The translations under genes were made by a program, and so were the position numbers. Positions 35,666 to 44,970 of a DNA stretch of 64,000 nucleotides are shown in pieces. The stretch comes from DASQPR01 sp963724705 (GTDB lineage Bacteria > Actinomycetota > Actinomycetes > Mycobacteriales > Micromonosporaceae): assembly GCA_963724705.1 (NCBI GenBank), contig CAVRVS010000001.1, positions 310,001-374,000 on the forward strand, in the 5' to 3' direction. The stretch's first letter is position 1, and every line of letters begins with the position of its first letter. A model generated the notes under the pieces. The model searched no databases and was not told where the DNA came from. It saw only the letters and a list, made by a program, of their open reading frames with translations.

Positions 35666-37099
35666 TCAGAGGCGCCCGGCGTCGGCCGTCGGCGCGGTGC
35701 TGCGCTCGGTCGGCTTCAACCGGTCGTTGCGCAGTTCACCGTCTGGCCCGGCGGACGGGAGGGTCACCTCGACGCGCAGACCGGGCGAGGCGTCGCCGAG
35801 CGCGATGCCGCCGTTGTGCAGGCGGAGCAGCTCGCGGACGATGGCAAGACCGAGCCCGGCACCGTCGTCGTCACTGCGGGCGCGCGAATTGTCGAGCCGG
35901 GTGAAGCGGTCGAACACCCGCTCCCGGTCGGCCGCTGGAATGCCCGGGCCATCGTCGGTGACGACCAGGCGCAGGCCGTCGTCGGCTTCGATGACCGTGA
36001 CGGCAACGCGACTGGTGGCGTGCTTGACAGCGTTGCCGACCAGATTGTCGACCACGCGCCGGAGCGCGACCGGGTCGCCCAGGGTGAGCGCGTTCGGATC
36101 GGCCGCGCACGTCACCGGCACCCGCGCCTTGGCATAGCCGTGGGCGACGTCGGCCGTCAGCACGCCGAGATCGACCGCCTCCACGAGCCGGAGCTGCGGA
36201 TCGCCCTCGTCGGCCCGGGCGAGCAGCAAAAGGTCATCGACGAGCCGGCCGAGACGAGCGACGTCGGCCATCAGGTCGTCGGCCAGCGGTGCCTCGTCCA
36301 GACGCTCGGCGACCTCCAGCTGCGTGCGCAGACTCGCGATCGGGCTCCGCAACTCATGCGCGGCATCCGCGACAAATGCCTGCTGCCGGGCGCGGGCGGC
36401 GTCCAACCGGTCGAGCATGTCGTTCAACGTCACGGCGAGGCGATTGACCTCGTCCTTGCCGTCCGGCACCGGCAGCCGTCCGACCTGGCGTCCGCTGGCG
36501 CTGATCATTGCCGCGCCCTGCCGGAGCGACTCGACCGGCCGCAGAGCCCAACCGACCAAGCGGTACGTGAACGCGGCGAGTGCCGCGAGCAGTAACGGGT
36601 AGGCCACCAGCAGTACCGACTGGACGGCCTCGGTGCTGTCCTCGACCGTACGGGTCGGCGAAGCAACGAGGACCCACTCCCCGTTCGATCCCTCGGTCGC
36701 TTGGGTTGCCACCACTCGAAGCGTGCCGTCCTGGCCAGGCTGGACCCGGCTGGCCGGGATAACCACCACGTCGCCCTCGCGTGCGTCGGCGAACTGCGCA
36801 GGACCCAGTAACGCGGGGTCGTCGACGGATCGCGACGAGTCCCGGACCGCCCCGTCGGACCCGACGACCTGCACGAACGCCGTACCGACGGACTGGATCG
36901 GGGTCGAAATCTTGTTCGCCTCGACTAGCAGCTTCACGTCGCTCGCCGTCTGCCGCGCGGTGGAGTCGACGCTACGGATCAGCACCAGGTGCAACACCAT
37001 GAGAATCAACAGGCCGCCGAGCGCGAGGCCGGCGGCCAAGCCGAACGAGCCGACGAGCGTGAGGCGCCCGCGCAGGCTCAGTCGGCGCCACCAGCGCAC
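35666..37099 (-). CDS. Sensor histidine kinase
   Basis: Membrane sensor of a two-component system, 477 residues, GTG start. The first membrane helix is about residues 16-40, an extracellular sensor spans about 41-160 and the second helix is about 161-180. A HAMP domain follows, then the phosphoacceptor His248 in DAAHELRSPIASL. The ATPase part shows NLVGNAVKHA (N box), VTDDGPGIP (G1) and DGAGLGLAIV (G2). It follows the response-regulator gene by 5 nt. The stimulus is not evident, although the extracellular domain is moderately large. Confidence 0.93.
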   Translation of the reverse strand: MRWWRRLSLRGRLTLVGSFGLAAGLALGGLLILMVLHLVLIRSVDSTARQTASDVKLLVEANKISTPIQSVGTAFVQVVGSDGAVRDSSRSVDDPALLGPAQFADAREGDVVVIPASRVQPGQDGTLRVVATQATEGSNGEWVLVASPTRTVEDSTEAVQSVLLVAYPLLLAALAAFTYRLVGWALRPVESLRQGAAMISASGRQVGRLPVPDGKDEVNRLAVTLNDMLDRLDAARARQQAFVADAAHELRSPIASLRTQLEVAERLDEAPLADDLMADVARLGRLVDDLLLLARADEGDPQLRLVEAVDLGVLTADVAHGYAKARVPVTCAADPNALTLGDPVALRRVVDNLVGNAVKHATSRVAVTVIEADDGLRLVVTDDGPGIPAADRERVFDRFTRLDNSRARSDDDGAGLGLAIVRELLRLHNGGIALGDASPGLRVEVTLPSAGPDGELRNDRLKPTERSTAPTADAGRL

Positions 37100-37104
37100 C
37101 AGAG

Positions 37105-37923
37105 TCAGCCTTCGCGGGGAGTGGGCGCGCGGCCAGCGCCCGTCTCGGCGGTGTCAACGCAATCCGCGGTCATGGCCTCGCTCGCAAACATATCGCCGTC
37201 GATGTCATCGAGCGGGTCCGCACCGGCTGCGCCGCGTGATGCATCGGCCTTCGTTTCGTCGAAGAGCCGATACCCCGCCCCGCGTACGGTCTGCAGCGAG
37301 TGACGCCCGAACGGCTGATCGATCTTGCGCCGGAGATATCCGACGTAGACCTCGACGACATTCGGGTCGGTGTCGGCACCCGCGTCCCACACCCGGTCGA
37401 GCAATTCGATCTTCGTTACCACCTGGTCCTGCCGACGCATCAAGTATTCGAGCAGAGCGTACTCGCGAGCGGTCAACGTGATCTCCGTGTCTTCCCGTAC
37501 GACGCGACGGCTGGCCGGGTCGAGACGGAGCGATCCGACGGCGAGCACGGTCGGCCGCTCGGGAGCGCCGCGGCGGTGCAGGGCACGCAGCCGGGCCAGG
37601 AGCACGACGAACGAGAACGGCTTGGTCAGGTAGTCGTCGGCGCCGCAGTCGAGCCCGTCGGCCTCGTCATATTCGCCGTCCTTGGCCGACAAGATCAGTA
37701 CCGGGACCCAGATGCCCTCTTCGCGAAGCGTACGGACCACCCGATAACCGGACAGCCGCGGCAGCATGATGTCGAGGATCACCGTGTCGTACGCCTCGTG
37801 GCGGGCGGCCTCGAGACCGTCGATGCCGTCGGTCGCCAGATCCACCCGGTATCCCTCGGCCGTCAGGCCACGCTGCAGGGCGCGGCCCAGCCGCGGCTCG
37901 TCTTCGACCACGAGTATGCGCAT
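37105..37923 (-). CDS. OmpR-family response regulator
   Basis: DNA-binding partner of the kinase downstream, 272 residues. The receiver domain has the acidic pair VEDEP, phosphoacceptor Asp51 in VILDIMLP, and Lys in LTKPFSF. The winged helix at about residues 125-225 includes EITLTAREYALLEYLMRR and the recognition helix NVVEVYVGYLRRKID, then VRGAGYRLF. A 45-residue acidic tail follows. OmpR-type proteins bind 10-11-bp direct repeats. CTTCAC repeats with an 11-bp period occur 1 kb away, before the LolA-like gene. Confidence 0.94.
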   Translation of the reverse strand: MRILVVEDEPRLGRALQRGLTAEGYRVDLATDGIDGLEAARHEAYDTVILDIMLPRLSGYRVVRTLREEGIWVPVLILSAKDGEYDEADGLDCGADDYLTKPFSFVVLLARLRALHRRGAPERPTVLAVGSLRLDPASRRVVREDTEITLTAREYALLEYLMRRQDQVVTKIELLDRVWDAGADTDPNVVEVYVGYLRRKIDQPFGRHSLQTVRGAGYRLFDETKADASRGAAGADPLDDIDGDMFASEAMTADCVDTAETGAGRAPTPREG

Positions 37924-38113
37924 TGGTCCAGCGTGTCACGCTGCGTACGCCCTGGCACGGGTACGTCTCAGGGTTGCCACAGACGGGTCGCCACCGCGGC
38001 CGCCCGCGGTGCCCCCCGGTCGGGCCATCGTTGCCCTATTCTGTGCCGGCCTTCGGCGATCGATGCTCGGACGGCCGCGGCTGCGGTGGCGCAGCGTTGT
38101 GGAGAGGCAGCTG

Positions 38114-38881
38114 ATGATCATGCCCGATTCTGCGCCGCCGATCAGGGTGAAGGTTCCCGCCTGGCAATACCTCTTTGCCGCACTGCTGGTCGCCGCATCG
38201 ATCGGCTACAGCGTCCTGTGCGTGGTCGCACTGGCGGCCGTTGGTTCGCTCCGATCTATATCCGCGCAAGTGCTGGCCGGCCAGCACCCGGACCTGCTCA
38301 CCGTCCAGGCGCGACTCCGAGCCGTGTCGAACACCGCGAACGCCGTCAACGGCCTGTGGCTGGTGCTGTTCGTTTTGTTCGTCGCCTGGTTGGTGTCGGT
38401 CAACCGGCGCTATGCCGCGGCCGGGCAACCATTGCGTATCGGTCGCGCCGCGAGATATGCGTTGTTCGCCGGCGGGTTGGTGTCGATCATTCTTACGGCC
38501 TACGCCCTCCGATTCACCGGCATGCGCACGGTCGCCGACGTCCACCGCGGGGCAACCATCGACATGACGTTTCTCGCCGTCCGTGCCGCTGTCGGGATCG
38601 TCTACGCGTGGTGCACCGTGACTTTGCTCGCCGCTCGCCGACGACGCGAGCCGCCGCCACCGGCACAAGCACCGACCGGACCGGACCTGTCGTACGAGGA
38701 GTACGTGGCGATGCGGGCTGCACAACGAGCCGCGTCAGCGGCGCCGGCTCCCACGATCGAGGCGACGCCGGTCGCGCCGGTCGCGCCGATCGAGGCGACG
38801 CCCATCCGGCCGATCGACGCGACACCGATCCTGCCGAGCCCGACTGCTGGCGAGATGACCGCGGACGCTCCGAACAGCTGA
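38114..38881 (+). CDS. Four-helix membrane protein, DUF4328-like
   Basis: Predicted integral membrane protein, 255 residues. Hydrophobic segments are YLFAALLVAASIGYSVLCVVAL, GLWLVLFVLFVAWLV, YALFAGGLVSIILTAYAL and AVRAAVGIVYAWCTVTLLA. The pattern with NRRYAAAGQP after the second helix resembles DUF4328 proteins, but the match is weak. The C-terminal cytoplasmic tail has Pro/Ala repeats (IEATPVAPVAP, IEATPIRP, IDATPILP). A GGAGAGG Shine-Dalgarno lies 6 nt before ATG 38114. It is divergent from the response-regulator gene. Confidence 0.7.
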   Translation: MIMPDSAPPIRVKVPAWQYLFAALLVAASIGYSVLCVVALAAVGSLRSISAQVLAGQHPDLLTVQARLRAVSNTANAVNGLWLVLFVLFVAWLVSVNRRYAAAGQPLRIGRAARYALFAGGLVSIILTAYALRFTGMRTVADVHRGATIDMTFLAVRAAVGIVYAWCTVTLLAARRRREPPPPAQAPTGPDLSYEEYVAMRAAQRAASAAPAPTIEATPVAPVAPIEATPIRPIDATPILPSPTAGEMTADAPNS

Positions 38882-38898
38882 GTTCCGCGTCGCGCCGT

Positions 38899-38915
38899 CT
38901 TCACACGACCTTCAC
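38899..38915. promoter_or_regulatory. CTTCAC direct repeat, 11-bp period, before the LolA-like operon
   Basis: CTTCAC at 38899-38904 and 38910-38915 repeat one helical turn apart, the arrangement bound by OmpR/PhoB-type regulators. The LolA-like gene starts about 110 nt downstream. The regulator at 37105 is the nearest candidate. Confidence 0.4.
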
Positions 38916-39023
38916 GCTCCACGGCCGGCACAGTGGCAGCACAGTTCGTCGCGAGATGATAGACAATAAGCACGCAACCGGACGGCGTGCCCGATGACGG
39001 ACGCCGACCGAGGAGGTTGACCG

Positions 39024-40214
39024 ATGGCAGCCATCACCCGCCGCCCCGCCGCCCGCTGGCTCGTGCCGCTCGGCGTCGTGTGCGCGATCGCCTTGATCGC
39101 GGCAATGACCGCGATCATTCGCGCCGCATCCGGCGGCGGTCCGCTGCCCGCGCGGAGCGCCACGACGCTGGTCGCCGATCTCGGCAGTACCGATGTCGCC
39201 GGCATCTCCGGCACCGTGATGGAGCGGGCCGACCTTGGCCTGCCCGCGCTCCCCGACGTCGGCGGCGATGGCAGCGCCGACTGGACGAAACTGCTCAGCG
39301 GATCCCACACGCTGCGCGTCTGGTCGGCCGGGCCGACGATGGGCCGTGTGGCGCTGCTCGGCTCGCTCGGCGAATCCGACATCGTCCGCAACGGGTCCGA
39401 CGTCTGGACCTGGTCCAGCGCCGACAACACCGCGACCCATCTGCGCCTGCCATCGATCGGCGCCGCGACGCCCGGTTCGCCGGCGCCGGGGCTCCCGGGA
39501 GGGCTCCCCTCCGACCTCGCTCCTCTGCTGTCGAAGCTTGTGCCGGCGACGCCACAACAGGCAGCGGCCGAGATCCTGGCCGCGTTGAGCCCGACGACCT
39601 CGGTCCGGAACGCGGGCGCCGTCACGGTCGCCGGCCGGTCGGCGTACGAGTTGGTGATCGCACCGCGCGACAAGGCCTCGCTGGTGGCGAGCATTCGCGT
39701 GGACATCGACGGCACCGAACACCTGCCGCTGCGGCTTCGGGTGTTCGCAAAGGGATACGCGTCGCCGGCCTTTGAGATCGGGTTCACGCAGGTCAGCTTC
39801 GACCGGCCCGACGCGTCGATTTTTGACTTCTCGCCGCCCGCCGGGGCCACGGTGACGCAGGTCCCCGCCCCGTCGCTGAAGCGGCCGTCGACACCGCCGA
39901 CCCCGAATGGCGATTCGGCGCCGCACGTCTCGGTGATCGGTACGGGTTGGACGGCGATCCTCGCCGTGCAAGGTCAGCTGCCGAGCCCGTCGAGGCGGTA
40001 CGGTTCGTACAGCCAGCCGGGGCAGTCGGACGGCGCGCAAGGCTCGACCCTCGGGGCGATCATTCAGCAACTGCCGACGGTGAGCGGAAGCTGGGGCACC
40101 GGTCGGCTGTTGAGAACGCGCCTGCTGTCCGTACTCATCACGAACGACGGTCGGGTGTTCGCCGGCGCGGTCGCACCAAGCGCTCTCTACGCGGCCGCCG
40201 CGTCGCACAAGTGA
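39024..40214 (+). CDS. LolA-like exported protein (DUF2092-type)
   Basis: Exported 396-residue protein. One N-terminal hydrophobic segment, WLVPLGVVCAIALIAAMTAII, has no lipobox Cys, so the protein is probably membrane-anchored. The outer part has a LolA/LppX-like beta layer (DVAGISGTVMERADLGLPAL, LRVWSAGPTMGRVALLG, YELVIAPRD, FEIGFTQVSFDRPDASIFDF). GAVTVAGRSAYELV is the usual family signature. It may bind lipid or another hydrophobic ligand. A GAGGAGG Shine-Dalgarno precedes the ATG. Its stop overlaps the ABC ATPase start as GTGA, so exporter and binding protein likely act together. Confidence 0.78.
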   Translation: MAAITRRPAARWLVPLGVVCAIALIAAMTAIIRAASGGGPLPARSATTLVADLGSTDVAGISGTVMERADLGLPALPDVGGDGSADWTKLLSGSHTLRVWSAGPTMGRVALLGSLGESDIVRNGSDVWTWSSADNTATHLRLPSIGAATPGSPAPGLPGGLPSDLAPLLSKLVPATPQQAAAEILAALSPTTSVRNAGAVTVAGRSAYELVIAPRDKASLVASIRVDIDGTEHLPLRLRVFAKGYASPAFEIGFTQVSFDRPDASIFDFSPPAGATVTQVPAPSLKRPSTPPTPNGDSAPHVSVIGTGWTAILAVQGQLPSPSRRYGSYSQPGQSDGAQGSTLGAIIQQLPTVSGSWGTGRLLRTRLLSVLITNDGRVFAGAVAPSALYAAAASHK

Positions 40215-41143
40215 CTCTCGCGGTCGCGAGTAGCGGCCTCACCAAACGGTTCCGATCGGGTCAGGTCGCCGTCGACGGCGTCGACCTGGCCGTGCCGGCC
40301 GGCAGCGTGTACGGGTTCCTCGGCCCGAACGGTTCGGGGAAGACCACGACGATCCGGTTGCTCCTCGGCCTGATCCGCCCGACGGCGGGCAACCACCGGC
40401 TGTTCGATGCGCCGATGCCCCAGGCGGCCCGAAACGTGCTGCCGCGGATCGGAGCCCTCGTCGAAGGGCCCGCGTTTCATCCGTACCTGTCGGGGCGGGC
40501 GAACCTGCGACGTCTCGACGCGGCCGACCGGACCGTATCGCCGTCCACTATGGACGCGCGCATCGACGCGGCGCTCGAACGGGTCGGCTTGCTTGCCGCG
40601 GCCACCAAGCGATACCGCTTCTTCTCCCTGGGCATGCGGCAGCGCCTCGCCATCGCCAGCGCGCTGTTGCGTCCGCGCGATCTGCTGATCCTCGATGAAC
40701 CGACGAACGGTCTCGACCCGCAGGGCACGCGCGAGGTGCGGTCGCTGCTCAGCGATCTCGCCGCCGGCGGCGCGACCGTGGTTCTCTCCACTCACCTGCT
40801 CTCCGAGGTCGAGCAGGTGTGCACGCACGTCGGCGTGATGCATCTTGGGCGTCTGGTCGCGCAGGGCGAGTTGGCCGCGCTCCGGGCCGGCGCCGCGCCA
40901 CGCATGGAAATCCGCACGTCTCGACCGGATCTCGCGCGCGCCGAATTGTCCCGGCTCGGGCTCACCGACGCCGCGCGGCAAGGCGACACGGTTACCGCGC
41001 TGCTCGGTAGCGTCGCGCCGGAGACCATCGCGCCGGCACTGGTCCACGCGGACGTGCCAATCGTCGGGTTGCGCGTGCTGACCGCCGACTTGGAAGAGAT
41101 GTTCGTCGAGCTGACCGGCGAGGGGTTCGATGTCAGTGGATAG
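40211..41143 (+). CDS. ABC transporter ATP-binding protein (BcrA-like)
   Basis: Nucleotide-binding subunit, 310 residues, GTG start coupled to the LolA-like gene. Walker A is GPNGSGKTTT, the signature region is FSLGMRQRLAIASALL, Walker B is LLILDEPTNGLDP and the switch is LSTHLLSEVEQV. The LGM signature is typical of BcrA-type exporters for peptides and antibiotics. A C-terminal accessory domain of about 80 residues follows. The permease gene starts 14 nt before this stop. Confidence 0.92.
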   Translation: MTLAVASSGLTKRFRSGQVAVDGVDLAVPAGSVYGFLGPNGSGKTTTIRLLLGLIRPTAGNHRLFDAPMPQAARNVLPRIGALVEGPAFHPYLSGRANLRRLDAADRTVSPSTMDARIDAALERVGLLAAATKRYRFFSLGMRQRLAIASALLRPRDLLILDEPTNGLDPQGTREVRSLLSDLAAGGATVVLSTHLLSEVEQVCTHVGVMHLGRLVAQGELAALRAGAAPRMEIRTSRPDLARAELSRLGLTDAARQGDTVTALLGSVAPETIAPALVHADVPIVGLRVLTADLEEMFVELTGEGFDVSG

Positions 41144-42053
41144 CACGCCGGTGGGTCGACCGTCAGCGGATGAGACGCGAGCCGTCGAGACGCCAGCGAG
41201 TGAAGCGCCGCCGACGGGCCACGAGCCGGTCGGCGGTGGCCGGCGCTGGTCGACGCGGCTGTTCCGGTCGGAGCTCTGGCTGATCTTCGGCCGGCGCCGC
41301 AACTGGGTCGGTCTGGCCGTGCTGTGTTCCCTACCGATCCTGATCAACGTCGCGACCAAGGTGTCCGCGCCGACCGGCGGTGGCCCGGATTTCTTCGTCA
41401 ACATCACGAGCAACGGGCTCTTCGCGGCTCTCGCGTCGCTCGTTCTCGAACTTCCACTGTTCCTACCGGTCGCGGTCGCCGCGATCTCGGCCGACGCCAT
41501 CGCCGGCGAAGCCAACCTCGGCACACTGCGTTACCTGCTCGCGGTCCCCGCCGGCCGTACCCGCCTGCTGGCCGTGAAGTTCGCCGCGATCGTCGTATTC
41601 GCTTTGGCCGCAACGCTTCTCGTGGCCGTCGTGGCCGCCGTCCTGGGCCTGATCCTCTTCGGCGGCGGCCCGTTCACCACGCTGTCCGGAACGACGATCT
41701 CATTCGGCTCCGGCGCCCTCCGCGTGTTGCTCGTCTGCCTGTACGTCACGGTCATGCTGGCCGCGCTCGGCGCCGTCGGCCTGTTCGTCTCGACGCTGAC
41801 CGAGCAGCCGATCGGCGCGACGATCGCGATCCTGGTCCTCGCACTGGGCAGCGAAATCGCCGACGCCATCCCGCAGCTGCATGCCATCCATCCGTACCTG
41901 CTGACGCACTACTGGCTGTCGTTCGGCGATCTGCTTCGCGATCCGATGGCACTCGACCGTACGGTGCCCGGCCTGCTGTCCGCGGCGGCGTACATAGCGA
42001 TCTTCGGGAGCGCGGCGTGGGCCCGATTCACCGGGCGTGACATCGCTAGTTGA
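41130..42053 (+). CDS. ABC-2 type transporter permease
   Basis: Membrane partner of the BcrA-like ATPase, 307 residues. A 40-residue Glu/Pro-rich cytoplasmic start precedes six hydrophobic segments, from NWVGLAVLCSLPILINVAT to SAAAYIAIFGSAAW. DAIAGEANLGTLRYLLAVPAGRTRLLAVK is the conserved ABC-2 cytoplasmic loop. The gene overlaps the ATPase gene by 14 nt. A short hairpin at about 42105-42133 may end this operon. Confidence 0.88.
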   Translation: MSVDSTPVGRPSADETRAVETPASEAPPTGHEPVGGGRRWSTRLFRSELWLIFGRRRNWVGLAVLCSLPILINVATKVSAPTGGGPDFFVNITSNGLFAALASLVLELPLFLPVAVAAISADAIAGEANLGTLRYLLAVPAGRTRLLAVKFAAIVVFALAATLLVAVVAAVLGLILFGGGPFTTLSGTTISFGSGALRVLLVCLYVTVMLAALGAVGLFVSTLTEQPIGATIAILVLALGSEIADAIPQLHAIHPYLLTHYWLSFGDLLRDPMALDRTVPGLLSAAAYIAIFGSAAWARFTGRDIAS

Positions 42054-42175
42054 CCGCAGGGTGGCCACGCGTACCCGCGTACGCCTACCCTTCGGTAACA
42101 CAGGAATCGCCGCCGCACTGTCGCCGCGGCGAATCGCCCAACGCCGACCGGACACCGACCGAGAAGGACCAACCG

Positions 42176-44005
42176 ATGTCGCTTGCGATCCCCTACCGCT
42201 CGATCCCGGACATGCTCGCCCAGCGGATCGCCGCGACGCCCGGTGCGCGGGCCTTCGGCTATCCCGACTCCAACGGCGGCGTCGGCTGGATGAGCTGGGC
42301 CGATGTCGGCGCCCGCGCGACCACCATCGCCGCCGGTCTGCTCGGCCTCGGGGTCGGTTCCGAGGACCGGGTCGCGATCCTGTCCAGCACGCGGGTGGAT
42401 TGGCTGCTGGCCGACTTCGGCATCATGAACGCGGGCGGGGCGACGACGACCGTCTATCCGACGACGGAGCCGGAAGAGGCGTCGTTCATCATCGCCGACT
42501 CGGAGTCCGTCGTACTGATCGCCGAGAACGCCGCGCAGGCGGCCAAGATCTCCGGGGCCACGCTCGACCATCTCCGTCACGTCGTGCTCATCGATGCGGT
42601 CGCCGGCGAGAACGTGTCGGTCGGCGTACCCGTGTTGTCGCTCGCGGAGTTGGAGCGGCGCGGCGCCGACGCGCTGGCCGCCGACCCGGACCTGGTCGCC
42701 CGCACGGTGGCCGCGGTGGCTCCGGAGCATCTCGCGACGCTGATCTACACGTCCGGCACTACCGGTCGCCCGAAGGGCGTCGAGCTGACCCATGCGGGCT
42801 GGTGCTGGCAGGCGGTTGCGCAGAGCGAGAACGGGCTGGTCACACCGGAGGATCTGCAGTACCTCTGGCTGCCGCTGTCGCATTCGTTCGGCAAGACGCT
42901 GGCCTGCAGCCTCGTGCACGCGGGACTGCCGACCTATGTGGACGGTCGTGTCGACAAGCTCGTCGCGAACCTCTCACTCGTCCGGCCGACGCTGATGTGC
43001 GCCGCCCCGCGCGTTTTCGAGAAGGTCTATAACGCCGCCGCCGGTTCGGCCACCGCGGCGGGCGGCCTCAAGGCAAAGATCTTCACCTGGGCGGTACGGG
43101 TGGGAAAGCGCGCCACCACACTCACGCTCGCCGGAAAGCCCGTGCCCGCCGGGCTTGCGGCCCAGCAGCGTGTCGCGGACAAACTCGTGTTCTCAAAACT
43201 GCGCGCGCGACTCGGCGGCCGCATCCGCGTGCTCGTGTCCGGCTCGGCCCCGCTGTCGAGCGACATCTCCGAGTTCTTCGCCGCCGCCGGCCTGCCGATC
43301 TACGAGGGATACGGACTGACCGAGACGTCCGCCGGCAACTTCGTCAACCCGTTGGACGGGCTGCGCATCGGCACGGTCGGCAAGCGGCTGGGCGACCTCG
43401 AGTGCAAGATCGACGCAGACGGCGAGATCCTCATTCGTGGACTGCCGGTCATGCGGGGCTACCACAATCTGCCCGAGGAGACGGCGGCCGCGCTGACCGC
43501 GGACGGATTCTTCCGGACCGGCGACATCGGCGAGCTTGACGCCGACGGTTATCTACGGATCACCGATCGCAAGAAGGATCTCATCAAGACGTCCGGCGGG
43601 AAGTACGTAGCGCCGTCGCACATCGAGGGAATGTTCAAGGCGATCTGCCCGTACACGTCGCAGGCGCTCGTCGTCGGCCAGGCCCGGAACTTCTGCACGA
43701 TGCTCGTCACGCTGGACCCGGACGCGATCGCCGCCTGGGCCGCGGGTGGGCCACTCGAGGGCAGGCCGTACGCCGAGATCGTCGGATCGGCGGCGGCACG
43801 CGAACTCGTGGACGGCTACGTCGCCGAGTTGAACCAGAAACTGAACCGTTGGGAGACGGTCAAGAAGTTCGCGATCCTGCCGCGCGATCTGTCCATCGAG
43901 GACGGCGAACTCACGCCGTCGCTGAAGGTGAAGCGGCGCATCGTCGAGAGCACGTTCGCGTCCGACATCGACGCCATGTACGAGGGTGCGCTCGTCGAGT
44001 TGTGA
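42176..44005 (+). CDS. Long-chain acyl-CoA synthetase (AMP-forming)
   Basis: Activates fatty acids to acyl-CoA through acyl-AMP, 609 residues. The AMP-binding P-loop motif is IYTSGTTGRPKGVELTH, and further core motifs are YEGYGLTETSAG, FRTGDIGELDADGYLRITDRKKDLIKTSGGKYVAPSHIE, and LTPSLKVKRRIV with the catalytic Lys region. It is of the FadD15/FACL class. The start at 42176 (MSLAIPYRSI) has GAAGGACC upstream; an ATG at 42050 would add 42 residues unlike the family. It could supply substrate for TesB at the other end of the window, but no operon link is seen. Confidence 0.95.
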   Translation: MSLAIPYRSIPDMLAQRIAATPGARAFGYPDSNGGVGWMSWADVGARATTIAAGLLGLGVGSEDRVAILSSTRVDWLLADFGIMNAGGATTTVYPTTEPEEASFIIADSESVVLIAENAAQAAKISGATLDHLRHVVLIDAVAGENVSVGVPVLSLAELERRGADALAADPDLVARTVAAVAPEHLATLIYTSGTTGRPKGVELTHAGWCWQAVAQSENGLVTPEDLQYLWLPLSHSFGKTLACSLVHAGLPTYVDGRVDKLVANLSLVRPTLMCAAPRVFEKVYNAAAGSATAAGGLKAKIFTWAVRVGKRATTLTLAGKPVPAGLAAQQRVADKLVFSKLRARLGGRIRVLVSGSAPLSSDISEFFAAAGLPIYEGYGLTETSAGNFVNPLDGLRIGTVGKRLGDLECKIDADGEILIRGLPVMRGYHNLPEETAAALTADGFFRTGDIGELDADGYLRITDRKKDLIKTSGGKYVAPSHIEGMFKAICPYTSQALVVGQARNFCTMLVTLDPDAIAAWAAGGPLEGRPYAEIVGSAAARELVDGYVAELNQKLNRWETVKKFAILPRDLSIEDGELTPSLKVKRRIVESTFASDIDAMYEGALVEL

Positions 44006-44015
44006 GACATACGGC

Positions 44016-44180
44016 CCGTGGCCGGTCACGGTGGCGTCGAGTGCCCGACAGCCGTGGCCGGTAACGCGGCGTGGCGCTTGACGACGGGCGTACGACCTGC
44101 CATTGTGCCGTCGAGTCGGCCCGCCGAGATTGTTCGTCCGCGGTCTTGACGACGGCGTGGTTGGCGTGTCTCTTATAAGA
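44016..44180. promoter_or_regulatory. Repeat-bearing leader region upstream of the 44255 gene
   Basis: CCGTGGCCGGTCACG (44016-44030) recurs as CCGTGGCCGGTAACG (44052-44066), and TTGACGACGG occurs at 44079-44088 and 44146-44155. The palindrome TCTTATAAGA (44171-44180) gives TATAAG as a possible -10, but the spacing to TTGACG is 22 nt, which is too long for a standard promoter. Confidence 0.35.
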
Positions 44181-44254
44181 TCCTGTGAATCATCGAGCTC
44201 AATCCGGCGCACACCCCTCAGCGCGCGCCGCCCCTCGGCGATAGGAGCACGTTC

Positions 44255-44887
44255 GTGAATCCCAACCAACCGCAATACCCGGCGCCCGGCAATCAGCCAG
44301 CGCCGGCGGGCGCGGGACGCGGGCTGTCGTTCGCACTGTCCGACGTGATCGTCGGCGGCGGCGCATTCCTGTTCCTCATCTTCTCGTTCACGCCGTTGTT
44401 GTCCGCCGGTCCCGACCACACGAACCTGTGGGACTTCGTCTCGCCGCTCGGCTGGTGGGTTGCCGTCGCGAATGTTCTGTTGCTCGGCACGGCTGTCGCG
44501 GCCATGTGGTGGTCGCGCGAGAAGGAGTACGTGGGCTTCCGCCGCAGCCAGGTGCAGGTCGCGCTCGGTCTCTACGTCTTCCTTTTCGTCCTCGGCATCC
44601 TGTTCGCCTACCACTCGTTCTTCGGCTGGGGCGGCTGGCTGATGCTGCTGTTCTCGCTCGTCGCGTTGGCCGGAGCCGTGCTCGGACACCTCGGAATGCT
44701 GCAGGAGCCGGTCGCTATCCCGACCGGGCGCACGTCCACTCCGGCCGCCGCGCCGACGTACCAGGCGCCACCGGCCGGCGGCTACGCCCCGCCACAGGCC
44801 CAGGGCGGTTACCAGCCGCCGGCGACGCCGAACTACACGCCGGGTCAGGCGCCGGCCCAGCCGCCGCGCCAGGACGACACCATCTGA
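44255..44887 (+). CDS. Membrane protein with Pro/Gln-rich tail
   Basis: Unrecognised 210-residue protein with GTG start and AGGAG 7 nt upstream. A short Pro-rich N-terminus precedes three or four membrane segments: VIVGGGAFLFLIFSFTPLL, WWVAVANVLLLGTAVAAMWW, QVALGLYVFLFVLGILFAY, and WLMLLFSLVALAGAVLGHLGML. The 65-residue cytoplasmic or exposed tail is low complexity (YQAPPAGGYAPPQAQGGYQPP). Such tailed membrane proteins are common in actinobacteria, often near cell-envelope functions. A strong hairpin terminator follows. Confidence 0.72.
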   Translation: MNPNQPQYPAPGNQPAPAGAGRGLSFALSDVIVGGGAFLFLIFSFTPLLSAGPDHTNLWDFVSPLGWWVAVANVLLLGTAVAAMWWSREKEYVGFRRSQVQVALGLYVFLFVLGILFAYHSFFGWGGWLMLLFSLVALAGAVLGHLGMLQEPVAIPTGRTSTPAAAPTYQAPPAGGYAPPQAQGGYQPPATPNYTPGQAPAQPPRQDDTI

Positions 44888-44905
44888 CCGATCCGCGTCA
44901 ACGAA

Positions 44906-44940
44906 CGGCGCCGGCCCACCTATCGCGTGGGCCGGCGCCG
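44906..44940. terminator. Perfect bidirectional hairpin between convergent genes
   Basis: Arms CGGCGCCGGCCCAC (44906-44919) and GTGGGCCGGCGCCG (44927-44940) pair over 14 bp with a 7-nt loop, midway between the convergent membrane-protein and MocR genes. Confidence 0.8.
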
Positions 44941-44970
44941 GTCGTCGTGTGATCGCTTGTCGTCGCTCGA

